The notes beneath the pieces are model-generated. The model was not told where the DNA came from. It ran no database searches and saw only the letters and a list, made by a program, of their open reading frames with translations. The position numbers and the translations under genes are program-made. From an uncultured Erythrobacter sp. (lineage in GTDB: Bacteria; Pseudomonadota; Alphaproteobacteria; Sphingomonadales; Sphingomonadaceae), in the NCBI RefSeq assembly GCF_947502395.1, contig NZ_CANMZM010000001.1, positions 558,001 through 622,000 of the forward strand: a stretch of DNA of 64,000 nt, in the 5' to 3' direction. Shown here in pieces: positions 46,782 to 56,230 of the stretch. Each line of letters opens with the position of its first letter. The first letter of the stretch is position 1.

Positions 46782-48956
46782 TCAGGCAGCTTCAAATCGA
46801 GCTTGAGGAGCGTAGCTAAACTGGGGAACGCTTCCCAGCCCCAGGCCGCCACCTTGCATCTTGTGATAACTGCCAGGTGAAAGCGCCGCGAGCGGTGCAC
46901 CTGCCGACGCCAACGCATAGGGAGAGACCCGATTGCGGGTGCAGAGACCACCGGAGCCATCATCTATCAATGACTGCTCGAACTCGAGGCCTTGCGTGTC
47001 GCCGTTCGAACGACTGACAGTGGCGACCGCCAATTGCCCACCGCCAAGATCAACCACGAATTGCGTGCCCTTGGGAACCTCATCAAGGCCTTGGATAAGT
47101 GCCCCGGTCTTCGAAAGATTGCGCAACACCACTTCATAGGAATGGTCATGATGGATGACATTGATACGGCGATAGACTGTGCGACGCTTGGAGCGTTTGA
47201 TGCGGTCACCGCTTGGCGCGATCTTCCAGTTATCTCCGACAAGTTCAGCTTCGACCACATCCCGCGCGACAGGGTCGGAATAGATCGGACCTTCCATGCG
47301 TTTAACGCCGCACTCCTTGAGACGTCTAAAGAGCTCTGTGCTCTCAATCCCATTGGCGATCGTGTCCATCTCCAGCGCACCAGCCAGTGCGACGATAGCC
47401 CGGATAAGTCCAAGCTCGCGGCTATCATGCTTTTCAGCCTCAGCAACAAGGTTTTCATCGATCTTAATCGAGTCAAACGGGGCTCGGCGCAGGTAGGCAA
47501 GTGAGGAGTAACCGCTGCCAAATTCATCAAGGGTAAGCCGAACGCCCAGCTTGAATAGCTGCCCAAGAGTGCGGTCTACAGCATCAGTGTCGCCAAAGAA
47601 CACCGCTTCGCTCACTTCAAGCTCAAGCCGGCGCGCAGGCAATTCTGCCGCAGTGAGCGCATTGGACACCGCCTCGACAAAACCGTCTGATGCGAAGAGA
47701 GCAACGGGTACATTCACTGCCACCCGAATGGAATCGGGCCACGCAGCCGCATGGGCACAAGCCTGCTCAATCGCCCAACTGCCTACGTCAATGATCTGGC
47801 TTGATCCTTCGAGAATCGATGCGAACTCTTCCTCGTCGATCTCGCCTCGTTGATCATGCATCCAACAAATATGTGCCTCAAGCACACGCACCTCTTCGCT
47901 GCTCGCGTCAACGATGGGCTCATACTTGAGGAACAACTGCTTGCTCCGCACGGCTTCACCAAGATTCTCTTCAAGCCGGCGGCGGAAGATCGCTTCGTTC
48001 TCGAGTTCGCCAGAGAAGAAGCGGTATTGGCCACGACCACCGTTCTTGGCCGCATACAGCGCAAGGTCGGCAGAGCGCACAACCTCGTCCATCGTTACAC
48101 CGTCATGCGGCGCAACAGCGATGCCAACCGAGCATCCAATCACACAGCGACCTTCTTCAAGTGTGTAAGGCTGCTTGAGCATAGTGATGATTTTGAGAGC
48201 GATTTCGCCCAATTCGCCGCGATCATCGAGATCAGGGACGAGGACCTGAAACTCGTCTCCTCCAAGACGACCAATCTCGCATTCAACCTCGATTGACCGC
48301 TTAAGGCGATCTGAGACTTGCTTCAGTAACTCATCGCCTGCCGCATGACCTAAGGTGTCATTGACATGCTTAAACTTATCAAGATCAAGCATCATCAACG
48401 CGCAGTTCCGTTTGGCCGCCTTGAAAGCGGTCAGAGTTGATTCGATCATGCTCTTCATCCGATGGCGGTTGGAGAGACCCGTTAGCGAGTCATACTTCGC
48501 AAGACGCGCCGTTTCTTCCTCGCGATAGTATTCGTCAGTTATATCCCAGCCGGTCCCGCGAAAGCCTTCAAACGTGCTGCCCTTGAAACTCGGCTGACCG
48601 GAAAGTCTAAGAACCGCACCGTCCGGACGCTTCTCCGCACGAACCGCAAAGCCTGAAAAGGACTTATGCGCACCCAGCATAAGGGCAAGCGACTTGGTCC
48701 GCCCGTCATGATCAGCAGATACGAACACGCTAGAAAGCGGTTGGCCAATCAAATCCTCAAGAGGGATATCAAGACGCTCCGCAATGGTGGCGCTTAAGTA
48801 GGTAAGGTTGCCCTTAGGATCGCACGCCCAAAACCAACCAAGTCCTGAGCTCTCAAGCTCATGCAACATGTCTAGCTTCTGTCCGTCAGAGAGCTTGCTT
48901 TCCGCAGAACGCGAGTTTGCGCCGCCAATAGATGACAAGAATCCCTTTAGGGGCAC
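46782..48956 (-). CDS. PAS-GGDEF-EAL-PilZ protein with degenerate EAL
   Basis: This 724-residue cytoplasmic protein has a PAS-like domain (about 30-145), a GGDEF domain with intact GGDEF at 232-236 and DLDKFKHVND, an EAL domain (about 330-570) and a PilZ domain (about 595-680; RRTVYRR, NLSKTGALI). The EAL part has lost key residues: EAL is EAH (360-362), the DDFG motif is DEFG, and the AEGVE glutamate is changed (ANGIES). So it should make c-di-GMP but not degrade it, or only bind it. It starts with GTG behind AAGGAAG. A paralogue with an intact EAL lies 231 bases upstream. Confidence 0.88.
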   Translation of the reverse strand: MPLKGFLSSIGGANSRSAESKLSDGQKLDMLHELESSGLGWFWACDPKGNLTYLSATIAERLDIPLEDLIGQPLSSVFVSADHDGRTKSLALMLGAHKSFSGFAVRAEKRPDGAVLRLSGQPSFKGSTFEGFRGTGWDITDEYYREEETARLAKYDSLTGLSNRHRMKSMIESTLTAFKAAKRNCALMMLDLDKFKHVNDTLGHAAGDELLKQVSDRLKRSIEVECEIGRLGGDEFQVLVPDLDDRGELGEIALKIITMLKQPYTLEEGRCVIGCSVGIAVAPHDGVTMDEVVRSADLALYAAKNGGRGQYRFFSGELENEAIFRRRLEENLGEAVRSKQLFLKYEPIVDASSEEVRVLEAHICWMHDQRGEIDEEEFASILEGSSQIIDVGSWAIEQACAHAAAWPDSIRVAVNVPVALFASDGFVEAVSNALTAAELPARRLELEVSEAVFFGDTDAVDRTLGQLFKLGVRLTLDEFGSGYSSLAYLRRAPFDSIKIDENLVAEAEKHDSRELGLIRAIVALAGALEMDTIANGIESTELFRRLKECGVKRMEGPIYSDPVARDVVEAELVGDNWKIAPSGDRIKRSKRRTVYRRINVIHHDHSYEVVLRNLSKTGALIQGLDEVPKGTQFVVDLGGGQLAVATVSRSNGDTQGLEFEQSLIDDGSGGLCTRNRVSPYALASAGAPLAALSPGSYHKMQGGGLGLGSVPQFSYAPQARFEAA

Positions 48957-49187
48957 CCGCGAACTTCCTTTCCCTGCTGCGAATATCTGAAAATCCAGAT
49001 CGCTATGTTCACGGGGAGTAAACTGCAGTGGTTATTTTTTCCCTAAAATGGGGGGTGAGCGCACCATCAGTCCCCTCCTTGTCCTGCACGAGAAACCAGT
49101 TCTCGGCATTGGATTTCAGCATTCTTTGGAGATTTGACCATGCATTGGTCGTCTGCGCGAAACGCAGGCCCAAGCGAAAGCCGGGGC

Positions 49188-51383
49188 TTAATGCCTGATC
49201 TGAGCGCCAATATCGATCTGGACAAATGCCTTGGGAGCAGATTGCTTTGCTCCGGTGTAAGCAGCCACAGCTGAATTGGTGAGCGCTCCGAGCGGCCTGC
49301 CAGCAGCTTCAATCTGATAAGGTGAAACACGGTGTCGAGTGCACAGACCACTATCGCCGTCACTGACAAGATGTGTTTCGAATTCAACACCCTGGCTGAA
49401 ACCGTCGGATCGACGGACCGTTGCGACGGCCAATTGCCCATCGCCTAAATCAAGCACCACTTCAGTGCCAACAGGAACTTCGAGCAGGCCTTCGATACGG
49501 GCACCGGTTTTCGAGATGTTGCGGAGGACCACATTGTAGCGGCTGTCGCCGTGGATCAGACCAATCTTGCGGAATTCCGTTCGCCTTTCAGCGCGATACT
49601 TTTCTGGGCCACGCGGCTTGAACTCGAGCTGCTTCTTGTCAAACCGTGCAAGTAGATCCTGAAATGAGATTGGGCTCGAAAACAAATAGCCTTGCAGATG
49701 GGTCGCACCATGGGTGGTGACCAATCCGAGCTCATCGTGTGTCTCGACACCCTCGGCAACCGTCTCCATTTTTAGGGCTTTAGCCATACTGATAATGGCT
49801 GAAACAAGCGCGCTATTGTTGTTGTCTTTGGCCGAACAGCCACGCACAAAGCTCTGATCGATTTTGAGTTTGTCGAACGGCGCATCCCGGAGATAGCTGA
49901 GCGAAGAATAGCCGGTTCCAAAGTCGTCGAGCGAAAGACGGACCCCGCGACGCTTCAGCTTCTTGAAGAGCTTTATTGTACACTCGAGATCACCGACGAA
50001 TACGCTCTCCGTAATCTCAAGCTCCACTCGTGCAGGATCAACCTCAGTCTTTGTCAGAATGCGGTCGACGACCGAGTAAAAGTCGTCGGAGGCAAATTGA
50101 ATTGGCGAAACGTTGATTGCTGCGCGAATTTCCGGTGGGCAGCTTTTGAGCTGAGTGCACACCTCTTCAAGCACCCATTGGCCAATCTCGTTGATAATGC
50201 CCAATTCCTCAGCCACGGGAACAAATTCGGCCGGGGACACGCGCCCTCGTTCAGGGTGCTGCCAACGAAGCAATGCTTCAAGCGAGGCGACCTTGTGGGT
50301 TTTGGCATCAACTATGGGCTGATATTGGATGAGGAATTCATCCCGTGCCAGCGCATCTCGCAGATCGTCCTCAATGCGCTGGCGAAAATTGGCGTTGTGG
50401 GCCAACTCACTAGAGTAGAATCTGTAGGTCCCCCGCCCGGCATCTTTTGCGGCATATAATGCAAGGTCGGCCGCCTTCACCAATTCATCTGCGTCGATCC
50501 CGTCATATGGCGCAACCGCGACACCAATCGAACACCCGATGATAGCGCGAGATCCATCAATTGAGTACGGCTGAGAGATCATTTGTACGAGGCGTTTTCC
50601 GAGATCACCTAGCTCACCGCGGTCATCAATGTCGGGGAGCAGGATCTGGAACTCATCCCCGCCAAGACGACCAATCTCACCGCGGTCACCAACCAGTTTC
50701 TTGATCCTGCTTGCAACTTGCTTGAGCAGTTCGTCTCCGGCCGGGTGGCCAAGTGTATCGTTCACTTTCTTGAAGTGATCGAGGTCGAAAAGCATGATCG
50801 CGCAGGAGCGCTTCAATTGTTTGAATGATGTTAGCGTCTGTTCAAGCTGGCGCGTGACTCGCAATCGATTGGCAAGCCCGGTTAGAGAATCGTACTGCGC
50901 TGCGCGTTCAGAATCGCGCGAATGTGCACGACTGCGCGTGATGTCACGAGCGGTGCCGTAATAGCCCTCAAACTTGCCTTCTGAATCGAAACGCGGAGTG
51001 GCAGAGATCTCCCACCAAGTCTCCAACTCTGCAGTCTTAAGGACTTTGACATTGAGCCGGGAGATGGGGCTACGCGATGTTAGTCGAAACTTGAGTGATC
51101 GAGAGGTTGAATCGAATTCGTCAGATTCGCCGGTTGCGAAGACTTCTGTAAGATCACAGCCGATTAGGTCGTCGCCCTCGAGACCAACTGATGAAACCGC
51201 CGATCCGGTAAGATAGGTCAGTCGGCGATTGGCATCGCATTCCCAAAACCATCCAAGATCCGCAGCCTCAAGACCAGCAAGCAAGTCGGCACTGCGCCTT
51301 GAGTCAAATGGCATAGCACTGCCTTGCTCTGGCGCAGATGCGAGCGCTTGCCCTCCGGAGAATTTCGACAGAAGCCGACTCAT
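49188..51383 (-). CDS. PAS-GGDEF-EAL-PilZ c-di-GMP enzyme, intact EAL
   Basis: This 731-residue protein has the same layout: PAS-like domain (about 35-150), GGDEF at 241-245, EAL at 369-371 (SLEALLRWQHPERG), then NVSPIQF, ELEITESV, LDDFGTGYSSL and ETVAEGVET, all needed for phosphodiesterase activity. A C-terminal PilZ domain follows (RAERRTEFRKIGL, NISKTGARI). Both GGDEF and EAL look active, so it may switch between making and cleaving c-di-GMP. The tail after PilZ (GLCTRHRVSPYQIEAAGRPL) is shared with the degenerate paralogue downstream. It starts at ATG 51383. Confidence 0.92.
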   Translation of the reverse strand: MSRLLSKFSGGQALASAPEQGSAMPFDSRRSADLLAGLEAADLGWFWECDANRRLTYLTGSAVSSVGLEGDDLIGCDLTEVFATGESDEFDSTSRSLKFRLTSRSPISRLNVKVLKTAELETWWEISATPRFDSEGKFEGYYGTARDITRSRAHSRDSERAAQYDSLTGLANRLRVTRQLEQTLTSFKQLKRSCAIMLFDLDHFKKVNDTLGHPAGDELLKQVASRIKKLVGDRGEIGRLGGDEFQILLPDIDDRGELGDLGKRLVQMISQPYSIDGSRAIIGCSIGVAVAPYDGIDADELVKAADLALYAAKDAGRGTYRFYSSELAHNANFRQRIEDDLRDALARDEFLIQYQPIVDAKTHKVASLEALLRWQHPERGRVSPAEFVPVAEELGIINEIGQWVLEEVCTQLKSCPPEIRAAINVSPIQFASDDFYSVVDRILTKTEVDPARVELEITESVFVGDLECTIKLFKKLKRRGVRLSLDDFGTGYSSLSYLRDAPFDKLKIDQSFVRGCSAKDNNNSALVSAIISMAKALKMETVAEGVETHDELGLVTTHGATHLQGYLFSSPISFQDLLARFDKKQLEFKPRGPEKYRAERRTEFRKIGLIHGDSRYNVVLRNISKTGARIEGLLEVPVGTEVVLDLGDGQLAVATVRRSDGFSQGVEFETHLVSDGDSGLCTRHRVSPYQIEAAGRPLGALTNSAVAAYTGAKQSAPKAFVQIDIGAQIRH

Positions 51384-51402
51384 TTACTTACCTGATCCTT
51401 GT

Positions 51403-51416
51403 TCGGTCGACACCGA
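51403..51416. promoter_or_regulatory. 14-base inverted repeat between divergent GGDEF-EAL and phaC genes
   Basis: TCGGT-CGAC-ACCGA lies 20 bases before the GGDEF-EAL start and 185 bases before phaC. It overlaps a possible plus-strand promoter (TTGTTC at 51399-51404, then TAAAAT 18 bases later). It could be an operator for either gene. Evidence is weak. Confidence 0.3.
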
Positions 51417-51600
51417 CATAGCTAAAATGGATGAAAGAAGACTAAATTGGCCTCATCAAATCGGTTCAATTCTCGGGAGTTTGGTCAGGAAAAGAATTGG
51501 CACCGCTTTTCAGGTCTATCTTGCAATGCCGATGCGCTCGGGTCATCAAGAGCAGATATGCATGGTCGGAAATTCCGGCCTATCATGAGGGGATATTTGA

Positions 51601-53298
51601 ATGCCTGAGCCAAAGGTAACGCTCGAAAACGAAGCTGCTCAATCCACCAATGCGCTGGGGCCACTGGTCGGCCTCGCGCGAGAGGATTTTGTCGGTGCCG
51701 TCGCGGTGCTCTTGCGGGAAACTGCATCGGATCCGAAGCGCCTGATGAAACATGCACAGACCATGGGCGAAGACATGGTCAAAATCGTAACCGGCAAGAG
51801 CGATCTCGCACCTCATCCAAAGGATAAAAGGTTCCAGGATCCGGCATGGCAGTTCAACCCATTCTTCCGGGCCGGCGCGCAGTACTACCTCGCAATCCAA
51901 AAGGGCATGAACAATTGGCTTGAGGATCTTGAGCTGGATGAGCTCGAGCGTAACCGCGCCAACTTCATCTCCAACATCATCATCGATAGCCTCGCGCCGA
52001 CCAACACTCTGGTCGGCAATCCGATTGCACAAAAGCAGGTTATCAATTCTGGCGGACTCAGCCTGATCAAGGGTTTGCAAAACGCCTATAACGACATCGT
52101 CCACAACAAGGGCATGGTAAGCCAGGTCGACAAGCGGCCCTTCAAGCTTGGTGAGAACATCGCGACTTCAAAAGGCAATGTGATCCATCGAACCGAGATG
52201 TACGAACTGGTCCATTATGCACCCACAACCGACAAGGTGTATGAGGTTCCACAGCTCACAATTCCGCCGCAAATCAACAAGATGTATATCAACGACCTCT
52301 CGCCTGAGAAGTCGATCATCAAGTGGCAGGTCGACAACGGGATGCAGACCTTTGTGATCTCTTGGCGCAACCCGTCCAAGGATCAGGGCCATTGGGACAT
52401 GGCCGATTACATCTCCTCTTGCGAAGAGGCATTGGCGGTGGTTTCCGAGATCTCCGGATCTAAGAAAGTCAACGTCTCGGCTGGGTGCTCGGGAGGCCAA
52501 ACAGCGTCTGTGCTGGCATCCAAACTGGCCGCAACAAATAATCCGGTGCTGGGAACGCTGACTTTGATGGTTTGCGTTCTTCACCCGAAACCCACTGATA
52601 TCGAAGCCGGCTCCCTTGTCAGCGAAAACGGCATCGAAATCGCCAAGAAGCGGGCATCGAAGGCAGGTATCATCAAGGCGGACGATCTGGCGCGCGGTTT
52701 TGCGTGGCTAAGGCCCAATGATCTCATCTGGAACTATGTGATCAACAATTACCTGCTTGGCATGGATCCGCCCGCATTCGATGTCCTTTACTGGAACTCG
52801 GATGCGACCAACCTCTCGGCAAGCCTTATGGGTGATTTCCTGACACTCTATGAGACGCTTGCATTCTCAACCCCGGGTGAGACCGAGATGGCCGGCCACA
52901 AGGTCGATCTTAGCAATGTGACCGCCGACCTTTTCATTTTGGGCGGTGTCACCGATCACATCACTCCTTGGAAAGCGACCTACCGTTCGACCCAGCTGTT
53001 TGGCTCAAAAGACGTGACCTATGTCCTTTCTCAGTCAGGCCATATGCAGGCGATCCTCAACCCGCCGACCAATCCAAAAGCCAAATACTTCGTCCAGAAG
53101 AAGAGGGGCAGATTGCCTGATACCGCGGATGAGTGGCTGCAAGGCACCGAAGAGGTTAAAGGCAGCTGGTGGCCGTACTGGATTGAGTGGATCCAGAAGC
53201 GCTCAGGCAAGAAAGTCGCAGCACCTGAAACGGTGGGAAGCGAAGCCTATCCACCGATGGAAAGTGCGCCGGGACTCTACGTCGTCGAAGAAGTTTGA
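51601..53298 (+). CDS. phaC: class II-like polyhydroxyalkanoate synthase
   Basis: This 565-residue polymerase joins hydroxyacyl-CoA units into polyhydroxyalkanoate granules. The lipase-like box SAGCSGG has the catalytic Cys296, with Asp452 (GVTDHITPW) and His481 (SQSGHMQ). Length and residue positions match class II enzymes such as those of Pseudomonas. The N-terminal part contains FISNIIIDSLAPTNTLVGNP, as in that class. ATG 51601 has GAGGGGA about eight bases upstream. The next gene is a PhaZ-type depolymerase, as in class II loci, but no phasin or second synthase is present. Confidence 0.88.
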   Translation: MPEPKVTLENEAAQSTNALGPLVGLAREDFVGAVAVLLRETASDPKRLMKHAQTMGEDMVKIVTGKSDLAPHPKDKRFQDPAWQFNPFFRAGAQYYLAIQKGMNNWLEDLELDELERNRANFISNIIIDSLAPTNTLVGNPIAQKQVINSGGLSLIKGLQNAYNDIVHNKGMVSQVDKRPFKLGENIATSKGNVIHRTEMYELVHYAPTTDKVYEVPQLTIPPQINKMYINDLSPEKSIIKWQVDNGMQTFVISWRNPSKDQGHWDMADYISSCEEALAVVSEISGSKKVNVSAGCSGGQTASVLASKLAATNNPVLGTLTLMVCVLHPKPTDIEAGSLVSENGIEIAKKRASKAGIIKADDLARGFAWLRPNDLIWNYVINNYLLGMDPPAFDVLYWNSDATNLSASLMGDFLTLYETLAFSTPGETEMAGHKVDLSNVTADLFILGGVTDHITPWKATYRSTQLFGSKDVTYVLSQSGHMQAILNPPTNPKAKYFVQKKRGRLPDTADEWLQGTEEVKGSWWPYWIEWIQKRSGKKVAAPETVGSEAYPPMESAPGLYVVEEV

Positions 53299-53344
53299 TA
53301 GACCCGTCCAGTAACGCGCGCCGGATTTTGTGCGAACAGGCTTA

Positions 53345-53387
53345 TGGGAGACACAGCCCGCAAGGGATCTGCGAGCCGTGTCTCCCA
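53345..53387 (+). promoter_or_regulatory. strong hairpin between phaC and phaZ
   Basis: TGGGAGACAC (53345-53354) pairs perfectly with GTGTCTCCCA (53378-53387). No T-run follows, so it may be a leaky terminator or an mRNA processing or stability element that lowers phaZ relative to phaC. Confidence 0.55.
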
Positions 53388-53430
53388 CCCTAGTTTGCCA
53401 ATCTTCGGGGTGTGAAAGGACGGAATTATC

Positions 53431-54285
53431 GTGAGTAAAATGATGAATGACGCAGTGGTCACCATGGAAGATGTGGCTGGGCGGACGCTACGGGTTGCGA
53501 CGTGGAGGCTGGACCAGCCAAGCGAGCACCTCCCGGTTCTGTTCTTCAACGGCATCGGTGCCAATATCGAAGCGGTTGCTCCTCTGGCAGACAGCTTGAG
53601 CGAACGCCCGTTCATTATGTTTGATATGCCCGGTGTAGGCGAATCGCCTGATCCTGTGCTTCCCTACAATCCCTTCACCATCAGCTGGACCGCGGCGCAG
53701 CTGCTGGACAAGCTTGGTGTCGATGAAGTCGATGTCATGGGGATCAGCTGGGGCGGCGGCATTGCGCAGCATTTCGCCATGCAGCACGCCGGTCGTAGCC
53801 GCCGGGTTATTCTAATCGCGACGAGCGCTGGTATGCTTATGATGCCAGGAAGCCCAAAAGCGCTTACCAAAATGGCCAATCCGCGCCGCTATGTTGATGC
53901 GGATTACATGATCAAGAATTTCGAAACTCTTTACGGTGATGGGCTCGGAAAGAGCAAGGGCAAGGGCGGGCATATGTCCCGCCTGAAACCACCGTCTCCC
54001 CGTGGTTATATGTACCAACTATTGTGCATGCTCGGATGGACCAGCGCGCCGGCCCTGCCCTTCCTGCTCAAGCAGGAGACGCTGATCCTCATGGGCGATG
54101 ACGATGCGATTGTGCCTCTTGCCAATGGCAAATTCCTTAACATGCTCATCCCCAATAGTGAGCTTGTGGTGATGGAAGGCGGCGGACATTTATTCCTCCT
54201 AAGCCACGAAGAGGAATGCGTTTCGTCGATTAGAGACTTCCTCGATTGTCCGCCAACCGAAGAGGAAGAAAGCCAAGCAGCTTAA
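53431..54285 (+). CDS. phaZ: PHA depolymerase-like alpha/beta hydrolase
   Basis: This 284-residue enzyme resembles the intracellular medium-chain PHA depolymerase of Pseudomonas: LPVLFFNGIGANIEAVAPLADSL (in part), FDMPGVGESP, the elbow GISWGGG with Ser106, TSAGMLMMPGSPKALTKMA, NPRRYV, LLCMLGWTSAP, GDDDAIVP and GGGHLFLL with the triad Asp and His. It would mobilise the polymer made by the preceding synthase. It starts with GTG 53431 behind AAAGGACGG, 132 bases after phaC. The stop shares TTAA with the convergent hydrolase gene. Confidence 0.87.
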   Translation: MSKMMNDAVVTMEDVAGRTLRVATWRLDQPSEHLPVLFFNGIGANIEAVAPLADSLSERPFIMFDMPGVGESPDPVLPYNPFTISWTAAQLLDKLGVDEVDVMGISWGGGIAQHFAMQHAGRSRRVILIATSAGMLMMPGSPKALTKMANPRRYVDADYMIKNFETLYGDGLGKSKGKGGHMSRLKPPSPRGYMYQLLCMLGWTSAPALPFLLKQETLILMGDDDAIVPLANGKFLNMLIPNSELVVMEGGGHLFLLSHEEECVSSIRDFLDCPPTEEEESQAA

Positions 54286-55178
54286 GTATTTGGCAACCAC
54301 TCTTCCAAGATGGTATTGACTTGCTCTGGCGCATCCTGCTGTACCCAGTGGGAGACACCGGGCAATTGCTTGAGCGTAAGATCGCTCACCCATTCCTCTG
54401 TGCCGTGAGTGCAATGGATATCGATCGCAATGTCTTCTTCGCCCCATACCATCAGTGTTGGAATGTCGATTGTGAAGTCACCGGGATCGACGGTGTCGTC
54501 ATGCCGGAGAAGCGCGCGATAATAATTGATCATCGCACGACGTGCACCGGGGCACTTGCTCGCCTCACTGTAGATGGCCCGGACATCCGGCCCAAACCGT
54601 TTCTTGTTGCAAGAGGTGTTCGCGATCAACTCGCCAACCACATCGCCGCCTTTACGGGCGAGGAATAGCTCGGGTAGCCAGGGAAGCTGAAAAAAGAAGA
54701 TGTACCAGCTCTTTTTCAGCTGACGCCATTTGCGCAGTTCCCTGCGTGCGGGCATCGGATGCGGCACATTCATGATGATCAGCCGTTGGAGTGGTCGCTT
54801 CTTCGTGATCGCAAAGAGCCAAGCGATAATAGCTCCCCAGTCATGCGCAATCAAAGTGACTTGCTTGGCCCCGCTTGCGTCGATCAAATCGGCTACATCC
54901 TGGGTCAAATGGTCGAGTGCATAATCGCGCACCTCGCTCGGACGATCTGTCGCACCATACCCACGCAGGTTGGGAGCCCAAACCCGGTACCCTTTCTCCG
55001 CCAGTAAAGGCATTTGGTGCCGCCACGAATAATGCAATTCGGGAAAACCGTGGAGCATGAGCGCCAAGTGATCGCCTTCCCCGGCTTCCGCGACCTCGAA
55101 AGTCAGGCCCTTGGTCTCGACAAAGCGGATCGCAGTGCCGCTTCCCTCGGGCGGGTTCCAGCTGGGCGTTCGCTCCAT
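54282..55178 (-). CDS. alpha/beta hydrolase, epoxide hydrolase-like
   Basis: This 298-residue enzyme follows the soluble epoxide hydrolase / haloalkane dehalogenase pattern: MLHGFPELHYSWRHQ (oxyanion HGFPE), APNLRGYGATDRP, a nucleophilic aspartate in IAHDWGA (Asp113), and the triad His in PGVSHWVQQDAPE. The cap domain carries several aromatic residues. An epoxide hydrolase is the better guess, since Asp nucleophile and HGFPE favour it; the substrate is unknown. Its start overlaps the stop of the glycerophosphodiesterase gene by one base (TGATG), so they are cotranscribed. Confidence 0.83.
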   Translation of the reverse strand: MERTPSWNPPEGSGTAIRFVETKGLTFEVAEAGEGDHLALMLHGFPELHYSWRHQMPLLAEKGYRVWAPNLRGYGATDRPSEVRDYALDHLTQDVADLIDASGAKQVTLIAHDWGAIIAWLFAITKKRPLQRLIIMNVPHPMPARRELRKWRQLKKSWYIFFFQLPWLPELFLARKGGDVVGELIANTSCNKKRFGPDVRAIYSEASKCPGARRAMINYYRALLRHDDTVDPGDFTIDIPTLMVWGEEDIAIDIHCTHGTEEWVSDLTLKQLPGVSHWVQQDAPEQVNTILEEWLPNT

Positions 55179-56128
55179 CAGTTTCCGCCGCGATTGATTC
55201 CGCAGGTGCCTGACTTCGGCAGCCTCTCAGCCGCCGCAAGAGCAGCAGCCGCGGCGCGCGGACGGTCGGTGGCGATGATATCCACCCCGCCCTCACCCAG
55301 CTCAGCATAGCGTTCATCAGTGCCAAACCGCGCGAAGATTCCATCCAGAGACCGGTCCGGACGACCCAGCGTGCCGAAAATCACTTCGACATCTTGAGCA
55401 TCCAATGCCTCGTAAAGATCAGGTCGAACTGTGCGCGTCCCAGTGAATGCCACAATGCTCTCAGCCGGGATGCCAGCTGCAACAATCTCATCGAGTCCCT
55501 CTGGCGCATTCACCGAATAGGATATCAGCATTTCGGGCGCGAGTTCATGCAGTCGCAGCGCTTGAGCCTGCGTGTAAGCGATCAAAATCACGCCTGAAGC
55601 CATCTCGGCTTCGCGGATCTCCGAAATGACGGTGGCAAAATCGGCGGTACGTTTAAAGTCGACCTGGAGCACAGTCTTGCCCTTTGCCCATGCAAGTGTG
55701 TCGGCGAACGTCGGTACTTTGTAAGGTGTGAGCCATCCCGCTTCGTCTACTAAGCGTAGCTGAGACACTTCCTCCCAAGGCACATCGCTCACCGTGCCTT
55801 CCCCTGTTGTGGTGCGATTCAATGTACGGTCGTGCATCAAATAATGGACCCCATCGGGGCTGGCCGCGACATCGATCTCCATCATCGCAGGGGCTGCATG
55901 GAGCACGGCGTCCATGGTCGGGATAGCGTTCTCAGGCAGGCCCGGTGACGGACCACCACGGTGTGCAGAAATGATGGTAAGACCTTCCGCTTCGAGACAA
56001 TCCAGAGTGGTCGACAGATCGCCATCTGTGGGCATTTCCCAAGGCCCACCCCCGAACTGTGCAATAGCAGGGGCAGCAACCAAGACCGCCGCAGCGCTCG
56101 CGGCCATCATTAACGCCTTCGATTTCAT
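55178..56128 (-). CDS. glycerophosphodiester phosphodiesterase, secreted
   Basis: This 316-residue protein has a signal peptide (cleavage near PAIAQ, residue 24) and a GDPD TIM-barrel. The catalytic pattern is ISAHRGG...LPENAIP, MMEIDVAASPDGVHYLMHD and VLQVDFKR. It releases glycerol-3-phosphate from deacylated phospholipids in the periplasm and may help gain phosphate or carbon. The gene precedes the epoxide-hydrolase-like gene with TGATG coupling and diverges from the deacylase gene. Confidence 0.88.
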   Translation of the reverse strand: MKSKALMMAASAAAVLVAAPAIAQFGGGPWEMPTDGDLSTTLDCLEAEGLTIISAHRGGPSPGLPENAIPTMDAVLHAAPAMMEIDVAASPDGVHYLMHDRTLNRTTTGEGTVSDVPWEEVSQLRLVDEAGWLTPYKVPTFADTLAWAKGKTVLQVDFKRTADFATVISEIREAEMASGVILIAYTQAQALRLHELAPEMLISYSVNAPEGLDEIVAAGIPAESIVAFTGTRTVRPDLYEALDAQDVEVIFGTLGRPDRSLDGIFARFGTDERYAELGEGGVDIIATDRPRAAAAALAAAERLPKSGTCGINRGGN

Positions 56129-56230
56129 GGAATCACTCTCCTTCTTTGAGCCAGACTAGCGGCCTCATCCATCTGGACAAGCCGGTTGCATTGTGAGACT
56201 TTCTCTATCGAGAGAGACAGGAGAGAAATC

